The notes beneath the pieces were generated by a model, which was given only the letters and a program-made list of their open reading frames with translations, did not search any database and had not been told where the DNA came from. The translations under genes were made by a program, and so were the position numbers. Positions 1 through 9,526 of a DNA stretch of 15,304 bases are shown here, piece by piece. Where the stretch lies: contig WTXG01000527.1 in NCBI GenBank assembly GCA_022496185.1, positions 1-15,304 on the forward strand. The letters are read 5' to 3'. The first letter of the stretch is position 1. Every line of letters starts with the position of its first letter. This DNA is from Multifurca ochricompacta. Taxonomy: Eukaryota; Basidiomycota; Agaricomycetes; Russulales; Russulaceae.

Positions 1-208
1 TCTCAACTGCATATCCCCCAAAAGTCAAGCCCGATGCTTTCCCTCAACACCTCAACACCCTACCTAGTGCCGGATGCCGGAGGTATATTGATTTGATTAT
101 GATTTCCGGTAATAACAAATGATCCTACACTCGCCGCTCGCAATCATAAACGCGGATGGGTGCATCGATAAATTGTAGATCCGATCCAAGAAAACTGTCT
201 ATGAAACC
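1..208. other. Upstream flank, no gene seen
   Basis: No coding exon, RNA gene or repeat is supported here. It is the 5' flank of the SDR gene that starts at 271. The open frame that runs through 156-270 is in the frame of the Rossmann motif, but its residues look like translated promoter and leader, so I do not count it as protein. Confidence 0.4.
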
Positions 209-218
209 TATATTTAAA
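209..218 (+). promoter_or_regulatory. TATA-like element of the SDR gene
   Basis: An AT-rich TATATTTAAA stretch lies about 55 bp upstream of the preferred ATG at 271 and is followed by a pyrimidine-rich leader. Position and composition suit a fungal core promoter. This is inference from spacing only. Confidence 0.35.
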
Positions 219-270
219 CGAATCATGAAAATTGGCGTCATTCGTCTTCTTTTCCCTACATCTGTTCCAA

Positions 271-1508
271 ATGGTCGCTGTCTCCCCCCGGCTAAAGTCC
301 TCGTCACAGGCGCAAATGGTTATCTCGCCGTCTGGGTCGTCAAGAAATACCTGGAAGCTGGGTATGCCGTGCGTGGAACTGTCCGTTCCTTGACCAAAAG
401 CGCCTTCCTCAAAGATCGATTTTCCCATTATGGTGACCGCTTCGAGCTTGTCGTGGTCGAGGACATCACCAAGGACGGTGCCTTTGACGAAGCCGTCAAG
501 GGTGTTGATGCTATCGCACACACAGCCTCTCCATTTCACTTCAAGGCTACTGATCCTGATGGTCTGGTCTTTCTTTTTTTTTTATCTTCCGGAGTGTGGC
601 TCTCGTTGACGTGCAATACGTGCAATATCTCACAGAGCTCATTGTCCCTGCCGTGCGTGGAACAACATCAATCCTGAACTCGATCTTGAAGCACGGAACT
701 GCTGTGAAGCGTTTGGTTCTCACGTCGTCAATTGTCGCAGTCCTGGAGCGACCACGACGCCGCGAGTCTTCAATGAGACAAGTTGGAACAACTCCGCCGT
801 GGAGGCGGTGAAAGCGAAAGGATCTGCCGTCGGGCCGGCACGATATACTTCGCATCAAAGACCCTCGCAGAAAAGCCGCATGGGATTTTGTGGCCACTCA
901 TAAGTCTGAGATCTCGTGGGATCTCGTCGCCATCAACCCCCCGTATGTCTTCGGGGTACGTTATACAAAGTATATCGCCCTTTATCGGTAACTGATTCTT
1001 CGCGCGGGCTTGTTTATAGCCCTCTCTCACCCCTGCGCTGACAGTTGACGACATCAACACGTCTCAGCGTGATGTATACGACACACTCTCGGGTGCGAGG
1101 ACCAGCGCACAATTGCGGAATCAGGGAAATTGGGTGCATGTGGCCGTCGCCGCGGAGGCACATGTGCGCGCGACGCATGTAGCAGCTGCGGGTGGTGAAC
1201 GGATCATTGTCACATCTGGTCCCTTCTTCTATCAAGACCTCCGTGAGTTTTTGTTTCAGCCCCTTCATAGGTCCGTGTCATTAGGCGACTGACACTTTTC
1301 GCAAGTGGACGCTGCGGCTGAGCTTGGTATCCCGAATGTGCCACGTGGAGAGCCGGGATCGACGAAGGGCACACAGATACTCGTCAACGTCGAGGCGAAT
1401 AAGGCAAAGGAACTGCTTGGACTGACTTCAGCAACGCCTTTGAAGGATCTTGTTGAGGAATCAGTCAAGGACTTCAAAGAGCGTGGCTATCCTGGATTTA
1501 CCGCGTAG
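271..1508 (+). CDS. GRE2/dihydroflavonol-reductase-like NAD(P)-dependent SDR, 4 exons, frame broken four times
   Basis: Extended short-chain dehydrogenase that should reduce an aldehyde or ketone with NAD(P)H in the cytosol; the substrate is unknown. Exons are 271-561, 636-955, 1020-1242 and 1306-1508, with introns of 74, 64 and 63 nt. Visible family marks are the N-terminal Rossmann motif VTGANGYLA, the VRGTVRS turn, IAHTASPFHF, the serine strand LTSSIVAV, the catalytic Tyr-x-x-x-Lys in YFASKTLAEK, INPPYVFG, and a C-terminal RIIVTSGPF segment. One base is missing near 289 (C6 run), 753 (CC), 846 and 873 (A4 run). Exon lengths plus four bases give exactly 347 codons, the usual size of the family, so the exon model is self-consistent. 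ATG 271 is chosen because it follows the leader and needs only the C-run correction. If the breaks are real, this is a pseudogene. Confidence 0.8.
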
Positions 1509-1702
1509 AGTTCGGCAATGACGATGGACTCTTGAAATTCATACAGTATACGTCATCGTGTGCCACGTGCACTTTTACAAAAAATTGAAAGCTTTTAGTG
1601 TTTTTTAATACATATATGCGTGGCCGTGTGTTGTACATCGTGTAAAGTTAGGATACAGTCCCCCATCCCCATTCCCCCATCTGTGGTGGCCCGTTCTTCG
1701 TG
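1509..1702. other. Convergent 3' intergenic spacer
   Basis: About 190 bp separates the stop of the SDR from the stop of the Mms22-like gene. It is AT-rich around 1575-1620 and should hold both 3' UTRs and polyadenylation signals. I looked here on the minus strand for further Mms22 C-terminal coding sequence and did not find it. Confidence 0.4.
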
Positions 1703-2018
1703 TTATTGTCTCTGGTTCTCAAAGGTACTGATGAGTTGCTGAAAGATCGTGGGCGAAGCCACATTTTTGATGCACTGTTCGTCATCGTTCAATGACCCGG
1801 GTCACATTACAAAAGGGGCGAAAATGACAACGTGCGACGCACCTCGATTATGGATTGGTAAGTATATTGCATGGTCAGAGCTGGCAGCACTGGTAACGTG
1901 TGAGGTTCAGCAGTGTTGTCCAGTGCAGCAAGCACCATCGGGTCGTCCCAGTTGAGGTCAAACTGGCCGTACTCGTCCTGGCTTTCTTCTTGATTTACGG
2001 ACTGAGGTATTATTTGTA

Positions 2019-2075
<57 letters not shown>

Positions 2076-5000
2076 CGTCTTCCTCTGCAAAGACAAGAGT
2101 GATTCAGGTGCGTTTCAACGATACCTCGTAATAACGTTTGTATTGTCGGAATGGTGCAAAACGCTGCTTCAGAGAGAAGAGGGAAGAGACACCCTGTGAT
2201 GCACCGTATCAGCAAAAATTGATGAAAGGGAGGCTCTGCACCCAAAAAAAAAAACGGGTTCTCCGTGCCTTTTTGTAGCACCTCTAGAGCCGTACTTCGA
2301 TCTCTTCTCGCTGGGAAAGGGGCGGAAGCAGCGCGGGAGATGTCGTGAAGCCCTGATAGAAGAAGGTGTACGCATTGCACTAACTCCGTTCTCCGCCCCC
2401 TTCGCACGCTTTCGCTAGTGGAAGTTGAGGGCGCAGCAGCAAAGCGACAGTTGCCAAGGCATGGTGGTGGAACTCGGATACCAGCACCCGCGCCATCTCC
2501 GATGTCCATTCCAACGCCGGCCCAACGGGGAGCGTCATGTCCATCGCGGCAAGTGTCAGAAAGGTCGCGGCGCGAATGCACACGGATCGAGTGACAGAAG
2601 CGGATCGGTTGAATCGACGTAACGACGTGCGAGCGAGACGCGGTAGTGTACGTTCTCGGCAGATGGCTGTATACGAATCGCGAAGACGAGAGCGCTAAAG
2701 CGATTATAGAGCATCGAGAGCTGTGAGTCGAAAGGTGAGCGGAGCGCGTCCCGTTCCCATTCCCGTTTGCGTTTGCGTTGCGTTCAGTTGTTGCACGGAC
2801 CCGACGGGAGTTACGAGCGAAAGAAGCTTCTTCATCCGACCGAGGTACTCGTCTTCGCGCGTGCGCGTCGACTCCTCCGACGGGCGCATTTGTTGAGCGG
2901 AAGCGTAGATGAGCTTGAGGAAGATAGTGAATGCACTATCCGTGTCCGTACTCGCGTGCTCCAAAAGCAAACGCGCGTCATTCTCCTGCACGAATGCGGC
3001 GAAACCCGCAAGCTCCCACGCAAATCGGCAAACTTGCGACTCTTAAATATCTCCACCAGACGACGGAAGAGCGTCCCGACGCTTCGTCATCTAGCCGCCA
3101 ATGCCAACGTTGGTGTAGGATGAAGCATCGGGAGACGATGAGACGAATGTAGGCGTCACGGCGGCGTAGGTTCCGCGTGGAGAGACGATCGTCGATTTGA
3201 GGGTCTGCGACGAGTCTGATGCGTTCAAGGGCGAGCAAAACAAGATCCATGACGTGCTCATGCGGGGTGTGGACATTGATACACCATGCACAGAGAACTG
3301 GGATAAGGCACATAGACCGAAGAGGGTACACCATATCTCCTCGCTGGCGTGAAGACCGCCCTGTGCAGACGATTCCGTGGCCTGTAAGCTCTGTTGCAGT
3401 ATATCTGACATTGGAGGAAAATTATAATGTCCCGTTTTATCACCATGGGTTGCACCAAGATGTACCAAACAAATCCACAGCTCGGCAACACAGGGATACA
3501 AGGGAAAGTCATCCAGGAGCTCGTCGTTGGCGGTGACAACGGGCGAGATTGCGGCCTGCACACCGATCTGTAATAGACGGGTCGTCAACCCAACCAGTCG
3601 GGCGTTGATTGCAGTAGCGAGATCCTCGTCACCGCCTGTTGAACTCCAACACGCCCGGACAAGCAACTCTACCGCAAACCAGTACAAGGAAAGCATGCTC
3701 GAGCTTAAGGATTTGGCCCGCTCCCTAGGATCCCCTAACACAGTATCGATACGTGCAATTAATGACCAGTATACTCCAGCGTCGCCGTCCGAATAAGATG
3801 AACGTCGTTGCCCACTGCAGGTGCAGATATCCACGAGACAAGCGAGCAAACGGCATGCATATTGGTATTCCAGTTCACGAATGCTTCATGCGACACAGTC
3901 AATGGTTCGTTCAGGACCTTGGCGAACGAATCGCACGCGTAAGGCAGGAAAACGGTATAATCAAGGGCGGTGGATGTCGACGATAGCATGTGTCCGTCAA
4001 CTTCAAGTGAAGGAGGTGGGTGTGAAAGCGAAGTGCCAGATACGACTGATAGAAGCTCGTAGAGCCACCCTCTACCGAGATAAGAGGTAGCGGCGAATAC
4101 CTTACCTGATGAGAGAAAGGGGATATCAAAGTCGACAACAACCCTGTGTCGCCTCTCCTCGTCCGGCGCAGGATCTGCAACCCCCTTTGGCGTTGACGAA
4201 GGCTCGACGTCTTGAGCGATAGGAAACTGCAATTCCTGCGGTTGTCGACGCCTGGCATTCCGTAACCCAGACAGAGGTCGTATTGGAGGAGGTGGACGCG
4301 GACGTGTGCGGCTTGCCAAGGGTTCAAGCGCTCTTTGAAAGGTAACATCTTCCGTGTCAATGGTGACTGCGTTTCTCCTTTGCCATCCAGACAAAACCCG
4401 CCCGCCACCTGTTGTAAAGATAGAAAGGTCCGCGGGGCGTTTTGACCCCTCGCGTTTCCGCCTGCTGTGAGCCTTGACGTTCCTCCGGTTCCCGGACTGT
4501 GGGTCTAACAGTGGTTTGAGATTAGAAGGGTTACAGTCACACGAGCTACAAGCATAGGAGTTTACCGTTAGACCGAATCCTTCCTGAGGTATGCATGGGT
4601 CGGCTCGCTTTCTCATGTCCCACGATTTTTCGTTTTCGTGACCCCTTTTTTCTCTCACGAGGCAGGCGATGATTGAAAAAGTCTGTGATAACGGGAAATC
4701 TTGAGGGCTGCAAACGTAGTTTCTGGGAAGGCTTGAGTGGAGAACGCTCTGGTTTAGGTGAAGAGGAAAGCGTGTGACTCGGGTTATCAACAAGCATGAT
4801 GACCTCCCGCTCAGACAGAAAAACTACGCTATCATCTGAGTTTTCCTTTGACTCGGATTCCGACGAGCTTTCCTCGACGTCTGTGCTATCGCTTGTCGTC
4901 CCCGAGGAAGCTGATTTGGAGCGTCCAGAGGGTGACTTTGGTACGGGTATACGTGGAGAAGTGAGTGGGGGTAGGTCAGGGAGTTTCCGTAGAGCACGCT

Positions 5001-6427
5001 GGGGATTGACTAGTTAGCCCATACATATGCACCGCGAAGCCAAGATATTACCTGTCTACGCTTTATTCGTGGGGGAGGGGTATGGCTGGAACGCGGACGG
5101 TTCTGGATGATGCCCGCAGGTGGATCATCGCTGTCCGATCCACCCGATAAATCATTGAATACGTCTGGATACCACGGCGTTGAGGGCCCTGGCCTGTTGT
5201 TGCGATCTAGATCAGATACTAGTTCCTCAGGAGGAAGATCCCTAGGCGCAGGTGATCTTCTGTCCCAAGATGGAGATCTGGTAGGTAACCGTGTTGTCGA
5301 GGACTTCTGATGTGTAATACGTGGCGCCACAAGGTGCTGCTCTGCACCGGTACGGTGCTTCTTCCTTGCTCTTACACGCGTGGGCCCCGGGGCACGGCCA
5401 GATGAACGTTCACCAGCAGAGTTCTCAGGGGCGCGGGCGCTATCGGTATCGTCCTGGCCTGGATCCGACGGAGGCGAAGATGACGATTCTACAGGGTTAC
5501 GATGGCCAGTGAATTTGACCATGGCATCTGGGTGATGCTTTAGTTGGTGCTTATACTCCAACTGATCAAAGGCATAGGGCTTTAATTGTCGAGGTTGGCG
5601 CCTGCGCATGGAGTATCTCCCTCCCTCAGCTGCGACAGCATCGTCGAGATTGGAAGTTTGAATTTGGATTATCTCGGTTTCTCCAACATCAGGGGCCATG
5701 AAAAGATCGGAGGAAGGCAAACGCTGCTGTGCATTGATTGGCTGTGAGATAGGACTAGATGTTAGACCAAGCGGCGCATCATCTTCGTCAGCAGGAGAAG
5801 AATTTTGATCATAGTGATGAGCGATACACTGCCTCGCTGGAGGAGAAAGTAACTGCAGAGGATCAGGGGATGACATAGGGTGGCTTGGGCTTTGAGGGTG
5901 GCGACGCAACGACAAGGCTGAGGGGGAAGTGGCAGATAAGGGCGAGGCAAAAGGCGATGTGGGTGGGCCACGACCAGACCATCCTGGTGTTGTAAGGTTT
6001 TCCGAGGCAGCTTCCCTGAGAATTTCATGTGCCATTGGGGAGGAGGACGATGAATAGAGACCATTATGTGATATGGAAGAGAAAGTGTCTGTTACGAAGG
6101 TAGACCTTCGATACACCTGAGATGTACACCATCGCCTGTTGTCATGTGATTATTGTCAATAGGACGTACCAGCGATTCAGTTGCTTTCACGTCCATGTCA
6201 TCCGTAGGAAGGTCGGCTGACGCGTCAATTGGGTGACTTGTTGCAATGACTCGGTCCCAGTATGCGGGTTTTGCAGACTCGAGAAGCTCACGTTCATCAA
6301 GGTCTGATGTTGATGCAGCATCAATAAATACATCCATGACCAAATCAAATGGTAAATAAGAACTATGTTGTCTTAGGCAAGTGGCAAGCACATTGGGGAA
6401 CGGACAACGAGCACGGGGCCTTGACAT
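1703..6427 (-). CDS. MMS22: Mus7/Mms22-family replication-fork repair protein, about 6 exons, 3' half with several frame breaks
   Basis: Mms22/Mus7 acts in the nucleus with a cullin-Mms1 type ubiquitin ligase to protect and restart damaged replication forks. Exons (descending): 6427-6170, 6116-5052, 4998-4566, 4504-2125, 2084-1843, 1774-1703; introns are 53, 53, 61, 40 and 68 nt. Family marks are the basic patch RRRQPRQLKPYAFDQLEY (around 5606-5550), the SKRPADLSIF block, SSYLGRGW-like ATSYLGRGWLYELL (near 4080), EEIWCTLFGLCALSQFSVHG (near 3300), LALERIRLVADPQ, QLSMLYNRFSALV (near 2710), and the acidic ESQDEYGQFDLNWDDP (near 1970). Length is about 1,485 aa after allowing for lost bases. Frame changes occur near 3763, 3248, 3072, 3015, 2735-2790, 2612 and 2390-2400; the 4.5 kb model closes in frame only with them. 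The start could instead be ATG 6337. The segment 2130-2370 reads poorly and may hide another intron. The C-terminus ends earlier than I expect for the family. Confidence 0.8.
2020..2073 (-). repeat. CAA/CAG repeat encoding an 18-residue polyglutamine run
   Basis: On the minus strand, ten CAA codons are followed by six CAG, one CAA and one CAG codon, giving Gln18 just after a 40-nt intron and just before the conserved acidic DEYGQFDLNWDD motif of the Mms22-like protein. On the plus strand it reads as a CTG/TTG microsatellite. Its length is probably polymorphic between strains. A glutamine-rich linker in this disordered part of the protein is likely of little structural consequence. Confidence 0.85.
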
Positions 6428-6997
6428 CGACACCGAGAACGCGTGCACGTGCACATTAACTGTCACAGTCACACAGTCACATCCACGTGCCCATCTGAAT
6501 TAATCTGATCATCTCTATCTAATCTAGATCTGATCTACCTTACTCCGAGCTACGTAAATGATGAATGACAGATGATGACAGACAGATAGACAGATGACAC
6601 CGTGGACATAATTTATGGATTGTATCGATCCAGAGAGTATCGTTCTATGTCCTCCTATAAAATGAAATGAAATGTTACAATAGAGAGGACAGTAGTCCAA
6701 GCACAATAATATAAAGAGACAGAAACAAAGAGAGAGTGAAAGAGAGACGGTGTCAGGTCAGGCCGGGCCGTCAGGCACACTGGTGATGCACGAGGCCGCG
6801 ATTAAATGGGAACTAGAACAACACCTCCGACGGGGCTCATCTTCCATCCGCGATGGACAAATTAAAAAAATATTTAAAAAATAAATAAACAACCCCTCTT
6901 TCCCTTCTTTTTTTTTGTCTCTTTCACTTTTTCAACTCTCACAGACTTAATTTACCGTCTCTCTTTTTCACTGTGCTATCATTCCCTTCTTCTCTAT
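6428..6997. promoter_or_regulatory. Divergent promoter region between the Mms22-like and small membrane protein genes
   Basis: This 570-bp spacer lies between two divergent starts. It contains the perfect 12-bp palindrome GTGCACGTGCAC (6443-6454, with a CACGTG core), a GACA/GATA-rich simple-sequence stretch at about 6555-6600, a purine-rich GA stretch at about 6717-6750, AT runs at 6864-6890, and a long pyrimidine-rich leader at 6895-6997 just ahead of the plus-strand ATG. No open frame here resembles a gene. Which elements act for which gene is inference. Confidence 0.45.
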
Positions 6998-7873
6998 ATG
7001 TCTACATATCTATCAGATTCAGAGTCTCCCACTCTCATGGGGTACGACCATCCCGGTTCTACCCTAGCACGAGCGAATTGTACTCAAATCTTCGAATAGG
7101 TTGTCCAACCTTCGTCCTGAAACATCATTGCGAGGATCTGCAACATATGATGAACATGACCTCAAAGACCTCGAGGTGCCATCACCATGGTCCCTTCTTG
7201 TTCGTGCGGTTGTCGCTGACAATCAGTTCAGGAAAAGCTACTCGAAGGTCTCAGTAATTGTCGGGCACTTGAGGGTACCATTCGTGAGTATTTTACCTCA
7301 ATCAAGGTATGCTGTTTTTCTTCTCGCGCCACCCACCCAGACCTTCACACTGAGCGAACTTGACTATCCTCTCATAATTGCAGCGGAATTACCGCCGAGT
7401 GGGTCGAGATACGTTGCGCACGAGCGTCCCACAGATTGACGATGAGCTCGCGGAGTCGCTTCGCGTTCTCGCAGAACTGGAGGCCCGTCTACCCGCAATC
7501 CGCACCCAGGCTGCTCAGGTTCGACAAGTGTACGACTCTGGTCGCCAAAAGGTACAGTGGCTGGCAAAAAAAAAATAATGCCTCCCCCTCGATTTCTTTG
7601 GGAATTTTATCTCACTTTTCTGACCTTCACTCTGTTTGCTAGGCAGAGGCAGTCGCACGGGACCTTCGGTGGTTGAATCGTGGCTGGTACGAACGTGGGT
7701 ACAAAGTCGTCTTCACCTCAAAGAGTCCCGTCTCTTGGCGATGGCGTGCCACCTTACGAACCCTCCTCGCATTCACCTTCATTGTCGCGGCATGGATGTT
7801 CTGGGTCGCTTTACTGGGTGTGACCCGCGCGCACCGACAACGCCTTGTTTGGGGAGAACGTCTTCCGTCGTAG
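6998..7873 (+). CDS. Small single-pass membrane protein of unknown function, 3 exons, two frame breaks
   Basis: Exons are 6998-7306, 7384-7551 and 7643-7873; introns of 77 nt and 91 nt have good GT-AG ends. The protein would be about 235 aa. Exon 1 gives an N-terminal STYLSDSESPTLMGYDHPG region, then a DLEVPSPWSLLVRAVVADN helix. Exon 2 encodes a charged coiled-coil-like helix (DDELAESLRVLAELEARL). Exon 3 has a basic WRWRATLRT stretch followed by one hydrophobic segment at 7763-7822 (LLAFTFIVAAWMFWVALLGV) and a short RLVWGERL tail, so a tail-anchored layout is likely. The pattern resembles a conserved hypothetical family I associate with Agaricomycetes; I cannot give a function. Frame is lost near 7094-7098 (two bases missing or one extra) and near 7248-7250 (one base missing). 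ATG 6998 directly follows the pyrimidine-rich leader. Confidence 0.65.
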
Positions 7874-8087
7874 TATCTTACCTTTCCTTTCCTTCATTCT
7901 ACTCTCCCACACATAGCCATTTCTTTACTTTATCTGCTCCTATTGGGCTCTCATCCATACGTGTATTGTTATTTTTTTTTCATGGTGGTTGACATCTGGG
8001 AATCGCCGGTTGAAAATGTTGTTCTGTACTGAAGCTTGTTTGTGTCACTCGGTATCTTTCAATCGAACCGGGAATATTCGGTCTCCT
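7874..8087. other. Convergent 3' intergenic spacer
   Basis: This 214-bp spacer separates the stops of the small membrane protein gene and COQ3. It is T-rich (runs at 7914-7990) and presumably contains both 3' UTRs. I see no gene or repeat in it. Confidence 0.4.
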
Positions 8088-9263
8088 CTACACATTTTCC
8101 TTAGGTCGACGTATCCAAAACAAGTAGTTAGCCTGTGTGGACAAAGGAGTCGTCGCGCGTGGCGCCAGCACCCAGTCACCCCGCCAAGGGACGTACACGA
8201 TCCCGCGTACCTCCGCTTCCACGCGTGTGGGGAGCCCGTACGCATATGTCCGCGAAATCCATGGCCGCGCGCCTTCGTTGAGAGGTTTTGTAAAAAAACC
8301 AATGAGCTCGTCGGGGTTGATGAACTTAGAGAAGGTGTGGGTTCCAGGCTCAACGAGTCGGAACACTTTCTCGGCTGCTACGATCGTGAGGAGATACGAG
8401 AGTGGCGTCCGCGCGATGGTCGAAAGGAACAGGTGGCCTCCGGGCTAAACCGAAGAAATAAAAGCAAAGGAAAAAAGAAAGGTTCATCCCCGTCGAGTGA
8501 TGAGAGGAGCTCACTTACCTTGACTAACTCTGCACATGATCGCAGGAACGCAGCTGGGTTATTTACGTGCTCTACGACCTCCATCGAACAAACGATGTCG
8601 AACCGCTTCTTAGATTCCTCTTGGAGGAGCGTCTCGGCGGATGTGTGCCGAAAGGATAAAGACGAGAGACCAGGGTCGGCTGCGGCATGTTGGGACGCGA
8701 TGTGAATATTCTCCGCCGACGCGTCTATAGCGAGGGTGTTTGCACCAAGTCGCGCAAGGCTCTAATAACAATAATCGCGTTTAAGTTCAACCCAAACAAG
8801 CTCTGGTTTGTTACCCTTTAGTCACCCGTACCTCGGACAATATACCCCCGCCACACCCAACATCCAGAACATCTAACCCATTCAACAAGCGGTTTGAGTC
8901 TCGCATCCGTAGGGCAACAGCGTCATCATTCCTGTCGTCCTCACGTAGCACCTCGAGCACCTTTTCACGTATGAAACGCATCCTGTGAGGGTTCATCTTA
9001 TGTAGGAGCGTAAACTCGCCGCGCTCGTCCCACCATAATTTTGACAGACGCGAAAAGTGTGCAATCTCCTCGTCGTTGACTGTCGAGATCCGTGGGTGTG
9101 GGTGTGGGTGTGCGGTGCCATTTTGTGGTAGTGGTGGAGGTGGTGCAGTGTGGAGGGCAGAAGAGTAACGGTTTGGGTTTGCGAAGGCGCGTAGATTTGC
9201 AATTATTGAATGCGCGCAGCGTACATTGCGCGGAAGAGCGTCCGATAGAAATGGTCGAGGCAT
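8088..9263 (-). CDS. COQ3: COQ3, ubiquinone biosynthesis O-methyltransferase, intact, 3 exons
   Basis: Class I SAM-dependent methyltransferase that performs both O-methylations of ubiquinone synthesis on the matrix face of the inner mitochondrial membrane, in the CoQ synthome. Exons are 9263-8832, 8761-8519 and 8444-8088; introns of 70 and 74 nt are both phase 0. The 343-residue product is in frame throughout. Motifs: VNDEEIAHFSRLSKLWWDE near residue 64-82 (family start of the fold), SAM motif I LDVLDVGCGGGILSESLARL (about 130-149, interrupted by intron 1), acidic AIDAS, motif II FDIVCSMEVVEHV (198-210), PGGHLFLSTIARTPLS (from 226), and C-terminal GIVYVPWRGDWVL. The N-terminus from ATG 9263 is Arg-rich and poor in acidic residues, as expected of a mitochondrial presequence. 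Reading further upstream gives no better ATG. Its intact frame is a useful control for the broken frames elsewhere. Confidence 0.93.
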
Positions 9264-9526
9264 GGCCCAGACGTTCTCGACGGCTGAGAATGAGGCCACC
9301 CGTCTCCGGACCTGTTATTTGTATCTGTTAGGGATTCAATTAATGCGCCTCTCACTCGTTGAAGTGTGCGTGTGGGGGGGGAGTTAACCGATTGAGTGGT
9401 CAGTTCTTCAGAATTTCGTTTGTGTATCTACGGCCACTTGGCAGCTATCAATTAGCAGAGCACCACGTAGCAACCTCCTGAACACCAGACAGTCAGGCAG
9501 CAGTCAGGCAGTCAGGCAGGTAATCT
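9264..9526. promoter_or_regulatory. Divergent promoter region between COQ3 and the NLR gene
   Basis: The 263-bp spacer between two divergent starts includes a G8 run near 9373-9381 and, just upstream of the NLR start, three copies of the 11-mer CAGTCAGGCAG (9490-9500, 9501-9511, 9509-9519). No TATA box is convincing. No gene is seen. Confidence 0.4.
9490..9519 (+). repeat. Triplicated CAGTCAGGCAG 11-mer
   Basis: Three exact copies, the last two overlapping by three bases, end 7 bp before the NLR start codon at 9527. They would lie in the 5' leader or at the transcription start. It could be a small tandem expansion or a binding-site array; no known factor is assigned. Confidence 0.7.

Noticed and set aside
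2380..3770. Programmed ribosomal frameshifting as an explanation for the broken Mms22-like frame
   Set aside because: There are too many sites, they need added bases in the same direction, and no typical slippery heptamer with a pseudoknot is evident.
4051..4110. A GTAAGG donor-like and GTAG acceptor-like pair on the minus strand within the Mms22-like exon
   Set aside because: The distance is only 34 nt and splicing would break the frame; unspliced reading gives the family block ATSYLGRGWLYELL.
4796..5017. Open frame on the plus strand (73 codons), and similar plus-strand frames at 2425-2622, 2767-3123, 3527-3796 and 5107-5310
   Set aside because: They lie opposite Mms22-like exons with recognisable motifs and look like antisense shadows with no motif of their own.
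7384..7440. Alternative reading AELPPSGSRYVAHERPTD after the first intron of the small membrane protein gene
   Set aside because: It is out of phase with the donor and stops at once, while the other frame continues for 56 codons into the next intron without a break.
7989..8705. Long plus-strand open frame (238 codons) opposite COQ3
   Set aside because: It crosses both COQ3 exons and an intron on the opposite strand, has no recognisable domain and is explained by COQ3 codon bias.
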